Translations under genes and position numbers: made by a program
Assembly (NCBI GenBank): GCA_964007475.1
Contig: OZ023274.1
Coordinates: 6,696,001-6,760,000, forward strand
Length of the DNA: 64,000 bases
Source: Hybos culiciformis
Lineage: Eukaryota; Arthropoda; Insecta; Diptera; Hybotidae
Direction: 5' to 3'
Notes under the pieces: generated by a model
What the model saw: only the letters and a program-made list of their open reading frames with translations
What the model was told of the DNA's origin: nothing
The model's database searches: none
In this document: piece after piece, positions 52,501 through 64,000 of the stretch
Layout: each line of letters opens with the position of its first letter
How positions within the stretch are numbered: the first letter of the stretch is position 1

Positions 52501-55500
52501 CTTGATACTTTGATTTGAGAAAAAGAAGTGTTGCTTAGAATTTAAAGAAAAATTACTAATAGTTTTTTCTACATTTTTGGCCACAGATACCTAATAAAAT
52601 AAACTTAGACAGCCTGTTGTATCAGAAGGTAGAAAATAATTCTTTAAATAAATGAATAATTATAGGAAAAAAAAAAACTATAATGCAACCTTCCTTCAAT
52701 CAAAATCATTTTTATTAAAATTCTGATTATAGATTTATAAATAGTCGATTTATCATATATTAAGACATTCGGAATTTTTCTTGCATTAGGTTTACATTTA
52801 TATGATCAATTTAGGTTCATTTAGAAAAAAAAATAAAAATTATTTTAAACCCTTTAAGAATTCTTTATTATTCTCAGTATGATAAAAAAATAAAAAAAAA
52901 AATTATATAGTTGATTCAAATTAAAAACACAATATATGTAATGAAAAAAAACGAGAATGTAAGAAATTGTTTTTGATGAGTTCATGAACTTAACCCGACA
53001 AAAAAATATTTTTTTTTCGTAATAAAAGAGTGCGCTTACTTGACTTAAAGTTTCTCACACTTAAAAAAATTGTAAAGTTTGATTTAAGTATTTTCTGATA
53101 ATAATAAAAACAAATTTATAGATTTTATTTATTTTAATATTGAAACTTGACACATTGTAGAACTAAAAAATTCGATTGATAAAAAAGTGATAGCCCTGCC
53201 GGAATTTATCATTCAATAATAATTTAATTTAGATTTACATAGGCTTATATAGGGATCTCGACAGAGACCCTTTTCTTTTTTCGTGAATAAAGAAAACTTC
53301 GTAGTTATTGAAAACTATAAATACAATGGTCGACAATTTGCTATGTGTAATTTTAGAAAATGAAAATAAATTTTTGGCAGTATCATTCCTCAAATTAATT
53401 TCTAGAAATAAAATGAAAAATGTAATTGCACCCTTTACTACTACACAACTATTATACATGAAGTAAATTATCGACAATTATCGTATTGCCGACCGATCGG
53501 AAAATTTTACATAATACCAAACAAGGTTAATTAAATTTCGTAAATCCAAATTTTTATTTATAATTAAGCTTTTAAATAAACGAATCTAATTTTTTTCTAC
53601 CTTCATTTCGACAATATTTTTCTTAGAGTGTTAATTTAATGATGCGCCATCTAAATAGTATCTTCTTCATTTTTCTTGTTATTATGTTCTATAGAGTGTG
53701 AGTGTGTAGTGAATAATGAAAATCTTGTTTTTCTTATGTTGAAGTATTTTTCCTCTGATTTTTCTGTATGGATGGGATTTATATTCAGATTACAGAAAGA
53801 GTAGGTATGGAAAAAAAAGGAAAACCACAGCCAAGTTAATTTATGTTGCGCACTACACCACATTTTGTGCTTCTATTTTGTTTTTTTTTTTTCGTTTATT
53901 TCTCACCACTAAATGGACTTTTTTTTCCAATTCTTAATCCAGACAAAAAGAAAACAACAACAACAAGAAGAAGAAGAAATCATGAAGAACTGGATATGGT
54001 TTTTACTTTGGTTCCCGGTGGTTTTTTTTTTATATATATACATATTTATATATATAGATGCGTAACCATACGCGCCATATGTTCTATAAGAAAGAAAAAT
54101 AAATATCAATCAACCATTTCAAAATGCAGGTTCTTTTATATTATGAAATTATACTTGAAATTTAATACTTATGTTTTTGTTTCTTTTTTTTTTTTCTAAA
54201 AGACTGGTTTTATTTTACTTACTTCAAAACAAAAAATATCCTTAAATATTGAAGTGAAGTGAATATTTTTTTTAACCATATTTAATCAACCAAAAACAAA
54301 AAAAAAACTTCATTTTTTGTTAGATATACATACCTATACTTACATATAATTATATTCTTATGCATATGCATAATTGCATACATATAACTTATATGCAGAT
54401 GCGGATTGATGACCATGATTTAAATTTAATATTTAGAGTACTCGAACAGTTTTATTTTATATACTTACTTAAAGTTTTTCCGAAACAATAATAAGGCTTA
54501 ATGTTAACAATAAAAGGCTATATTTTAAAGAACACAAAATACATAGTTCAAGGTTTCATGTATTTTTAGTTGAATAACGAAGAAGAACTTCGAATCAATA
54601 AGCGCTTTCGTGTATCGGAATTTGGTGGTGTGTCTTGGCTTTATGTATGTAACTTACAAATCCTACGGTATTACGTCTATATACTGGAAGTTTGTAAAAG
54701 CTAAACAATTTCTTGAAATGTCTAACTAATATTTTAAAACCATTTATTTTTGCGCTTTTATTAATTCGAATGTAACATAAAGTCAAATGGGTATTATATA
54801 ACGACACTGTGGCTAAAGAAACTCCATCATCAGAATTATATATGTATGTACATATCAAAAAAAGTCCTATTATAAATAATACTTATGATGATCGGCCATA
54901 GTGTCCACAACTCCACAGTGTCTGATTATTATACTAAAACTTTTAATGATTACTGCTGGATTATTTACTGCCAAAAGGAAAATCGTTTAGTTATACATTT
55001 CACACAATGTGACGTACAAAAAATTATTATTAATATTTTTATTATTCAGTAATATTTTTGTCTTGCTATTTTTAAAAAAAATTATTAACTTAAATTTAAA
55101 AAAATATTTATATGTTTACTTATTGAAATTTTCTACATTAAAATGAAAATTAAGTATATTTATAAACATTTTAAAAATTAACCTTCACGCAATAATTTTT
55201 TTAAAATCATATTTATTACTTCAATGAAATATTTGAGGGATTATTCAAATTCATAAAATTTTCAATAAAAATTCTTCGACAAAGACTTTTTTTGTTAATT
55301 TATTTTTATTTTTTTTTCTATAAACAAATTTTAGTTTTAAAGAGTAAAAATTTGATTTTAAAAAAATATTCACTAATTTCCTTCCTACCGGGAAAATAAT
55401 TTTTTTTCAAGCCTTCAAAATTGTAAAAAAATGATTCAAGCCCTAGAGAAGTGTGTATCTCGTGAGATTATAAATAAAATAAAATTGTTATTATATGTCA

Positions 55501-58500
55501 GAGAATTAATTTATTCGTGATAACTCTAATGCGTAAGAGTTTGGAACCATTTTCATAAAGTTTCTCCTTCTTATATGTAACCTAGAAGATACTTATTATA
55601 GTCACAACAGCTAAAGATAACTTATTGAAAAATTTAAAATACAACATTTTATTCCAAATACTTACTAAGTACTTTTAATCTACATATTTTTAGTTATTTT
55701 ATAATATACTTATATATGTACTTTTTTAAATAACAAAAATAATATTAAGTTTAGAGGTTCTTGGTCTTATTGGTCATCATTATCATTTTTAATATATTTT
55801 TTTATGTACTTAAATGTACATATATTTTAATTAATAAAGCAATGAAAAAAAATTTATATTCTCTTCCTAATGACACAATTTTATATTTTTAAAAGTTTAA
55901 AGAAATACAATATATAAAAATATACACAATCTGTACGTACGTATAATATAATAAAAATTTTAATTTAATTTAATTTTTTATTATTTTTTAATTTCTTGAA
56001 TTTCCTCAAGGTTGTTGGCTCTGATGATGAAAAAAAATATATGTACAAGAATTTAAAAAAATTCTATTCTATTCTTAGTTTTGTTTGTCTTAATAAATTT
56101 CTATCTTGAAAAAATATTAAAAATTGTCTGTCAAATTTTTATTCACACCATCAATGTAGAAATGCATTTAATTGTACGATTGTTGTTGATTCCATCACCA
56201 TAATTTTCGTTAAATTTCATAAACTTAATTATAATAATACCTAAGTGAATTATTCTAATAATTATTACAATAATACTTTAAGAAGATGTCAAATTCTTTA
56301 AGTTTATTTCAAAGAAAAAAAAATTTATTCTGCGTATTACCGGATATAACTACAATTATAATTTTTCTCAAAAATAGAAAATAATTTCATTATTTGTTAG
56401 TTAGAATATTGACTTTTATATATGTATAGTATGATAAAGGAATTCTTGTCAATTCAGGACAAGAACGCGTTTAAACAGGGATTTAAAGTTATTCACGGTG
56501 GTTATCAACGATTTTGCAATAATAATATCGTAATTTATTTGGCCCGCAGGATCACCCTAAAAAGTTTTATGTGGTCGGGTTATGACAAACTGAGAAAAAT
56601 ACAAGAAAAGAAAAAACTTTAAATCACATCATTCATATAATTCTGTGTAATCGTGAATTAACTTCACACCGGTCATTCAAAGCAAGTTATAATTTTTTTT
56701 TTGAAGAATTTAGAATTTTGTCTTTTATTGGAGAAAAAAGAATTTTTAGTGAATAAGGTACCAACAAGTTTTTCTCTTTTTATTATGTAAAGCTCGCATT
56801 TGTTATAATAAATTTTCGTATATACATAATAATATTTCTAACAATCTCTCATCCTTGAATTCCCATTATATTTTTATTCATCTTATAATACATTTATTAT
56901 ATATATATATTCTTTTATACAGTTAATTTGAATACTATAACAATTCACGTTTCAAAATAACATGTGTACATTTATTTTTCTTTATTTATATTCTTTGCTT
57001 TTTTTTATTTTGTTTTATTAAATATACTTTATGTATAGGTATATTGTATAGATATAATATATATATATAAAAATATATATTGTATTATTTATATACAATT
57101 TTTAATTTTACGTAATTACTTCTTAAAAAGTTTTTTGACTCTGTGCTGTTATTGAAAATTTATGTATTTTGGCAAAGCAAATTATTCTTTTCATAAAGAA
57201 GAAGAAGAAAAAAAAAAAACAAAAAAACTTAAAAATTATTCATGTCACTAAACTCAAAAACCACCGAAATATTTAAGTATGATATGATTAACAATTTTTT
57301 ATGAGGAAAAACTTTTTTTTTTTTTCGCTTATTTACGGAGGTTAAAAATAAATTTTCTTTTTTTTTGTTTTTTAAAACATTAAGAATTTATTATCTACAA
57401 TTTTAAATATTTGTTTGTATATATAAAATATTATAGTGAAGTGAAATTATCAGATGTAAATATTTATAAGAAACTTTATAACGTTGTTTTTTTTTTGATT
57501 TATTTTTATTTGTAGTTTTTTTTTTTTTTTTGGTTTTCTGGTTACTTATTCTACGGTATATATTGATTAGATTTTAACATCCATAAAAATAATAAAATCT
57601 TGACAAGTTTTAAAGCTATCTGATGCATATATAGAATTACGGCTGGAAGTCAACTACTTATAATGTATCAACTACGTTTACGAAAAAAATGTTTGTTAGG
57701 CTTATCGAGCTTTAGTTTTACACTTGATATAAACTTAAATTCTTAGCTTAAGTTTTTAGGTCGAAAATTAAACTCTACTCTTTAATAATTTAAATAAAAA
57801 ACGATGGAAACTTGAAAACAGAAGTTTTACTATACTATACTATAATATGCTTATTATGTTTTAATACAAATTATCAATTTTGTTTTTATTTTTTTAGTCA
57901 AATTTTACTGTTTTATAGTGCGTAGGAAATCACAAAAAAGAAAAAGAAAAAACAATTTCTAATGAGTTATCAAAATTATTATTACATGGTTATTAATTAA
58001 AAATTTATAAATCAGTCTTATGGAACGAAATTTTTTTTTTTTTTTTCTATAAAAATGTGGGTTTAACTTGATTTATAATCATAGGTGTGTGTGTGTGATT
58101 GTAGTTCACGTTTTCCACATGTTTTTAACATCAATAAAATCATTGATTTTTACCTGAAATAACATTAGTTTTGATATTAGTCGACATGTTTTATCATTCT
58201 TTATTATATTTTAATTAGAATTTGAAGTTTTGTTTGTTTGTGTTATAAAATTAAGTATTTTTCGATGTATTTACTAATTTTTTTTTTGTATATAACGTTC
58301 TTGTTCTTTGAACTGGAAAATTAGATACACTTAAGTTAACTTTTTGTTTAGAAGATAAAAAAAAAAAGCGTAAGATCTGATGGAAAAATATTTTTTATTG
58401 TCCACTCATAATAAAATATAATCAATTATATTTTTAACTTTTGATAAAAATTTAATTTTGGTAATAATATCATTCTGTAATTCATATAAAAAATAAACAC

Positions 58501-58568
58501 TGTTTTGGACGAACCATAAAAATAAACATAACCCAAATCTCTCCACTTATAAATAACAAACAAAAAGC
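46587..58568 (+). other. nemo intron 3, later part
   Basis: Continues the AT-rich intron. It includes a (TAA)7 run at 47771-47792, a GC-rich relic at about 52118-52172, and two ORFs with unusually mixed composition (46587-46841 and 56422-56622, discussed in the findings). The other ORFs, including 53843-54199, are translations of T/A runs. No splice-flanked segment resembling kinase sequence was found. Confidence 0.55.
47771..47792 (+). repeat. (TAA)n microsatellite
   Basis: Seven uninterrupted TAA units in the nemo intron. Confidence 0.9.
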
Positions 58569-58958
58569 CAGCGTTACCAACTTAGGGGTTTTCCCCCTAG
58601 ATTTAGGGGTTTTTTTTGTTGACAGAGGGATTTTTAGGGGGTAATTTGTTTCAGGGGTTTTTTTAGGGGTATGATGTATGATCTTAAAAGCGAAGATTTA
58701 GATGACATTTGTAATATTTTTGATTGCATTTCACAAGATACCCTATATTATATCTGCTAATTTTATTATAAATAAATAATTTTATTAAACCACATAATTT
58801 ACGATGTGCGTTATATATATTTCTTCAAGCATCTATTTGAAATCCTCATAGATATATAAGTATAGCTGTTATAATATCCATAAAAAAAAATTTAGGGGTT
58901 TTTTAGGGGGAAATTTTATTTTTTTAGGGGGAAACATTTGAAAAGGTTGGTAACCCTG
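58569..58958. mobile_element. hAT-type miniature transposon with TTAGGGG repeats
   Basis: A 390-bp element flanked by a perfect 8-bp direct repeat CAAAAAGC (58561-58568 and 58959-58966), diagnostic of hAT insertion. Ends read CAGCGTTACCAACTT (left) and CAGGGTTACCAACCT (right, minus strand). The subterminal zones carry seven TTAGGGG units, all on the plus strand (58582, 58603, 58634, 58663, 58892, 58903, 58924). Repeated subterminal motifs are where hAT transposases bind. The middle is plain AT-rich DNA with no ORF. Confidence 0.92.
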
Positions 58959-61900
58959 CAAAAAGCTTAGTAGTTATTAGTAGTTGTACAGAAGTATATC
59001 AACGAAATTGTAGACCACATGGCTCCGTTGAACGAATAAAAATAAATTTCTGGTTTTCTAACTTTTAAGTCTTCAAACTGTCGCCTTATCCGTTGTGCTA
59101 TAATATAACCATTTATACATGTATTTCGATATTTTTTATCTCTTCACTTTTCATTCAGTTTTTTTTTTCAAAATAAGAAATAATAACTTCATGGTTGAGA
59201 ATTAGGAAGCGGTTTTGTTCACACCACAATACTAAAATAAAAGAAGAATTAAGAAAAAAAATATATACATGTATATTAATGGAAATGAGTAACATAATCA
59301 AGATTTTCTTAGTTTTTTTTTTTCTTAACCCATAAAGAACTATTTTTAGATAATTTTCTGCTAAATATGCATATGATGATTTAATGTTAATAAATTTTTT
59401 TTTTCTCTTCTAGGTAAGTTCTATGATGATTCAAAGTAAGATGTATATTATGTTCGTAAGTAGTATTTTTTTTTTAATAAAGATAATTTTTTGATGATAA
59501 TTATTTCAATGACAGAATCAAAGAAGAATTTATGAATAATTTGTTTTTTTTTTTTGTTTATGATGCTTTGTCGACAACATTAAGAGTTATAATATTCCTT
59601 ATATTTGAAATAATATTACTTACAAGGTCATCCACATGAAAAGTTTGATTTTGAAGGAGCAGGCATATTATTAGGTTATTATTTTGATTGTGTTCGGTGT
59701 AGTACACATATAATCATTTTCAAAAAATATTAGAAGTACTGGTGATACTATTTTAAGTAAATTTTAAGTAAAACATTTTTTTTTAAAGTGAAATTTTCCA
59801 CATGATTTTCTGAAGTTCTAATAATGATAAATATCTACTTAATTAATTCATATACAATTACTTCAAAAAATTATGAATTTGTGTTAAATTTTCCTACTTA
59901 TTCAAAGAACTTAAATTATATATTTATTTTTGAAATTAAAATTTTTAACGAGGTCGTTGTGAAGTTTTCAATAAGTAATTATAAATGTTTGATTTAAGTG
60001 CTGCACACATATATAATTTTTACTTATAATTTATGAAGTAAATTGAACTATACACACCTACATTATGTGTTCCAAAGGTAAAGGAAAATTACAGAAGATT
60101 TCTTAAGAAAATGTTATAATAAACTTATTTATTACACATATCTACACATTGTTGTACACACCACTCTTTAATATGCTCTAATTTCTAATGAATTTTCATT
60201 ACTTACTTCTTTTTTTTTTCTAGAATAATCAATTATTATTTATTATTATTACATATTAAATTGAGAATTTATTGAATTAAAAGCTGAAATTAAATTCCTT
60301 GAATTTTTCTTTTATGTTCTGTAATCGTATTTTAACTTACATTATAAGTTAATTTAATTTTTTTTTTTTTATAATATTTTAATAATATATTGAAAACATT
60401 TATAAGAGTGTTCAATTGGCCTACATAATATTCTGTACTAATATAATAATACATTTAAGTTCTAGTGAAAACTGTTTTATATCTTAAATTTTTACAATTC
60501 GATATAAAAAAAATAAAATTGTGTAGGGTCTTTCGATAAAGGTTTAAACAACTTCATTTCGTATCAGTTGTATCAAATCAACACACATAAATGTAAAGTC
60601 TTTTAAAGATACATTCATAGTATCTCGTAAGCACAAAAAACATAACAAATTTATGAAAGATTGATTCGTGAAACAAGATTACAACCAAATAAAACATAAT
60701 TTTTAATTATTAAATATAATTTATTAGAAGATTGATATTAATTTTTAGGACAAAAAACCAAATCGGAAATTGAGTCCAGCCATAAAACACACACATTTAT
60801 TTTTTTCATACAACTAGGTTATGATTAAATTTGAATCATACATTTGCTACGATTTTTAACCCTTCGAGATTTTAGTTAATTTTTTCCACTGCTTGATATT
60901 TATGTCGATGTTGTTGGATCATGCTGGTAATTTTTAAAATAGTAAAGTCAGTATTTGTGTTTTATATTTTCCCGAAGTTATTTTTTTCATTCACAATTAT
61001 TCTTATCTAAAAATGTTAAGCTTACCATAAGTTTCTTTAAAAAGTTGATAAAGTTATAAGAAGATTAACGAGGGGGAAAAAAAAATATTTGTTTTTGAAA
61101 TGATAACAAAAAAAAAAAAGCGTCAGTTAAAAAGGATTTGATGACAGAAGTTTAAATTGTGTTATTTATTTTTTGGGTGTGATGAAAAATACGATGTACA
61201 TAAATATGCTTTCGTTTCTGGTTTTTTATTTTTTTTTTTACTATCGCATTGCCCCATGGTTCCATGGAAATTTTTCTTATTTTGGTTGGTTTTTTTTTTT
61301 CAACATTTCCATAACAGAATTTTTTTAGAAAATAATTTTAAATTTGTTATGGAGATGATTTTAAGTTGTAATTTTGTTTTTTTCTAGAAGTTTATTATAA
61401 AATCAAAAATATTTTCGAATTTTTTTTTTTGTTGCTCCTTAAATCGATTTCTTTTTTTTTTTGTTTTCATACAATACGCAATAAATATTCATATTAATAC
61501 GCAAAAAAAAAACACATTTGAAAAAAATAAATAATAAAAAGAAAAGAAAATAATAAAGAAACCTAAAAAACCAAAAATAAAAGCTCATACAAAATAGTCA
61601 GAGAGAAATAAAGAAATTCTGATTATTTCAAGGAAACGATTTTCCCTCCATCTTAAAAAAATTTTGTAACAATCTTAATATATAAATTTTTTATTATTGT
61701 TTTCATTTCAAAGACAATAAAGAAGTGAATCCTTGAGTTTCATATTTTCATGTTCTTTTTGTTTTTAGTTTTTTTTTTTTTTTCTTGTCTAATTTTTCTC
61801 ATTAATTCTGAACATTTTATTTTATTTTTTTTGAAGAAAATAACAACAAATTTTTCACTCGAATGAAAATAATAAGCTTGTTCAAGAAATGTGATTGATT

Positions 61901-64000
61901 TTTTATGAAGAATTTTTATGTTTTCAAACGAGTGCTATGTTTTGTAAAACGAGAGAAAATTTATTAAATCTTCAAAAAAATTGTAATAAGCTGGATTTTG
62001 GATTCCAATATACATAGTTTGCTTTTGAAGTCTTGATAACAAACCAAAAAATATAAGCAGTCTTAAAATTTAAAGGTTTTTTTTTACGCAACTTCCCAAC
62101 TAATTCAGAAATCAATTAGGATTAACAAATCTTTTTTTTTCAGAAGAAAAAACTATTTTTTTTAAATGGTCATTAAATGGAAAATCTTTTTACATAAACA
62201 AAGAAAAATATAATTTAAACACAAGATTATGAAACAATCAAAATCATTTTTTATGATGTTATATGAATTATGAACCCAAAAAAATTTTTATTCAAATACG
62301 TTATTTTTGATATAGCTTTTAAGTTTTATATTATTCATTAATTCTATATACATATACTTATATGAAATTCTTACAAACAAATAACAAAAAACAAAAAAAA
62401 AAACCGAATGACTAACCCAACCACTGCATGAACAAAAACATGTACGTAATAAATAATTTTTCCGTTTTCAAGGATCTGCTAATATCCATGTTATTATTAT
62501 GGTTTATCCTCATTTCATTTTCATTTTTTTTTTCTTTTTTTTTTTTTTTCATTTTTAGATAGAATGAGTAATTTGAATTTTCATTTTAATCATATAGTAC
62601 AAAAAGCTAAAGTTATATGAATTATTATAAAAGTATAATCGCACAAAGCTTTTTCAAAACTATTCAGAATTTTTCAGAGTTACAAAAAGGTTACAGGCTC
62701 ACAGTGACGATAATAATAATTGTCTTTTTTGATAATATTTTTTTCCAGTTAATATTTTAGTTGTTCCTTAATTTCTAATCGACTCTAAATGAAATGATTT
62801 TAATTTCTATTAGAAACAAGAGTTTAAATATTAAAATTATTTTTAACGATTCTGTAATTTAAAACGAGCTATCAAAGAATAGTTGCAAACAATTTTATTT
62901 TGCTGGAGCTTGTGATAACAAATTATTTCAGTTCATAATCTTGTAAGGTAAAGTAATATAAATTTTATTCTAACAATTAATATTCTATTATCTCAATGAT
63001 CTATTATTTGTGTCAATAGAATTTCGGTTGAGGCAATGAAGAAATAATTATTATTTTAATCGACAAAATAGCTTTTGACAATTTTAATTGCAATAACAAT
63101 TATGATTTGGGAAATGTATATCAAGTTTATTCTGTTATTACACAATATAAGACTTTATTTATATTAATGTCTCTGAACTATAATTATGAACCGATGATAA
63201 TTTTTAACATACGTACGATGTTTTTTTTATTTTATAGTTAGAAATAGAAATTTTATTTAATCAAAAATTTGTATATATATAATTTTTAAAAAATTGAGAT
63301 TTCAACTAGGTTACCTCATCAAAAAATATATAATATATATTTTTATTTTACATGAAATAAAATAAAATAAAATTAATTTTTTTTTTTTTCAAATCATATA
63401 ATAAGAATTGCTTAAGGTTATTTGTGGAAAGAATTACGTATCTCTGCGATGTTATTTTCAGTGAAAAATCAATAAACATCTGTTCTTTGCCTTATTATTA
63501 CTATTATTATTTGCTGTAAAATATTTATGAAAAGTTTATGTACCCAAAAAAAAAAAAGCAAAAAAAAAAAAAAAAGGTACATACATTGGTAAATTGGCAC
63601 CCAAAATTACACTAAATACATACAATTTATATAAGTATAATATATATAGTACTACTATGTTATCTTTTCTCTCTACATTAGAACTTTTAAGAAAACTTTT
63701 TTTTTTTTTTTTATAATATTTATTGTTAAAGAAAAAGTTAGCAGAAAAACCACACCCTAGACTAGACTTAACTTAGAATATCTTTTTTTTTTTTTATGGA
63801 TTTCAATTAATTTTAGCGAAATAAATTAATCTTATTATTATTATTTTTTTTTTTTTTGTTTCTGGAAATCCCTGGATATATCATGTGTATGTATTCATAA
63901 TAAAAGAAAAAAATAAATATATATAAAAAAGCATAAAATACTAATAAAAAAAAAAAAAAAAAAAAGGTTTTTCTTTTTAAGAAAAACTAAAAAAAAAAAT
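58959..64000 (+). other. nemo intron 3, last part in window
   Basis: AT-rich and homopolymer-rich to the right edge, with no supported exon. A tRNA-like relic may lie at about 59013-59107. The run of A at 63946-63965 and similar tracts are simple sequence. The intron's acceptor is outside the window. Confidence 0.55.
59013..59107 (-). pseudogene. Possible tRNA-Arg-like relic
   Basis: On the minus strand, TAGCACAACGGATAAGGCG (59100-59082) closely resembles the D-arm/A-box of tRNA-Arg. Downstream, GTTCAACGGA resembles a B-box, and TGTGGTC fits a tRNA-Arg 3' acceptor strand. However, the A-to-B spacing is about 22 bp too long, the 5' acceptor does not pair, and no clean anticodon stem forms. 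It is a decayed copy or tRNA-derived SINE fragment at best. Confidence 0.25.

Noticed and set aside
53843..54199. 118-codon plus-strand ORF with an Arg-rich run
   Set aside because: TTKKTTTTRRRR-like sequence comes from simple AAC/AAG repeats, and poly-Phe comes from T runs.
63541..64000. A/T homopolymer tracts as possible retroposon tails
   Set aside because: Such runs occur throughout the intron without adjacent target duplications or element bodies.

Overview
The window is a very AT-rich stretch of nuclear DNA from an insect. The evidence is spliceosomal introns (several only about 55-65 bp), arthropod-type gene content including a nemo kinase and a Gen Holliday-junction resolvase, dispersed TACC/GGTA tracts and many small non-autonomous transposons. 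A fly or another holometabolous insect fits, but the order cannot be fixed from the sequence alone. It contains no operons, prophage, CRISPR or plasmid functions.

The first 23 kb hold six conserved genes that I could rebuild exon by exon. They are: the 5' half of a mitochondrial alanyl-tRNA synthetase (minus strand, running off the left edge); Gen, a GEN1/XPG-family resolvase of 9 coding exons (1644-5257, minus); UBXN4, an ER-anchored UBX protein of 6 coding exons (6364-9036, plus); TRAPPC5, a TRAPP vesicle-tethering subunit of 3 coding exons (10201-11183, plus); an RBM45-type RNA-binding protein of 10 coding exons (14418-17744, minus); and the first three coding exons of nemo/NLK (21649-22829, plus). 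All splice junctions used are GT-AG and keep frame. Gen and UBXN4 are head to head, TRAPPC5 and RBM45 are tail to tail, and RBM45 and nemo are head to head across 3.9 kb. The genes have unrelated housekeeping or signalling jobs: mitochondrial translation, DNA repair, ER-associated degradation, ER-Golgi traffic, RNA binding and Wnt/MAPK-type signalling.

From 22830 to the right edge (over 41 kb) the sequence is one nemo intron. It interrupts the kinase domain directly after the glycine-rich loop. It is dominated by A/T homopolymers and short AT repeats, and I found no convincing further exon. The six-frame ORFs in it are low-complexity chance ORFs, with two odd exceptions near 46.6 kb and 56.5 kb.

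The most informative non-genic content is a set of small mobile elements defined here by their ends. Two are hAT-type miniature elements with perfect 8-bp target duplications (9430-9770 and 58569-58958). Others are a probable third hAT-like element (33509-34138), two TA-flanked Tc1/mariner-like miniature elements (27581-28045 and 41872-42005), a Helitron-type element with a 3' hairpin and CTAG end (26465-26799), a miniature element with repeated 12-bp palindromes in the Gen/UBXN4 promoter interval (5741-6053), and a strikingly CpG-rich inverted-repeat island upstream of nemo (18349-18535). I see no evidence of a wholly new multi-gene system.
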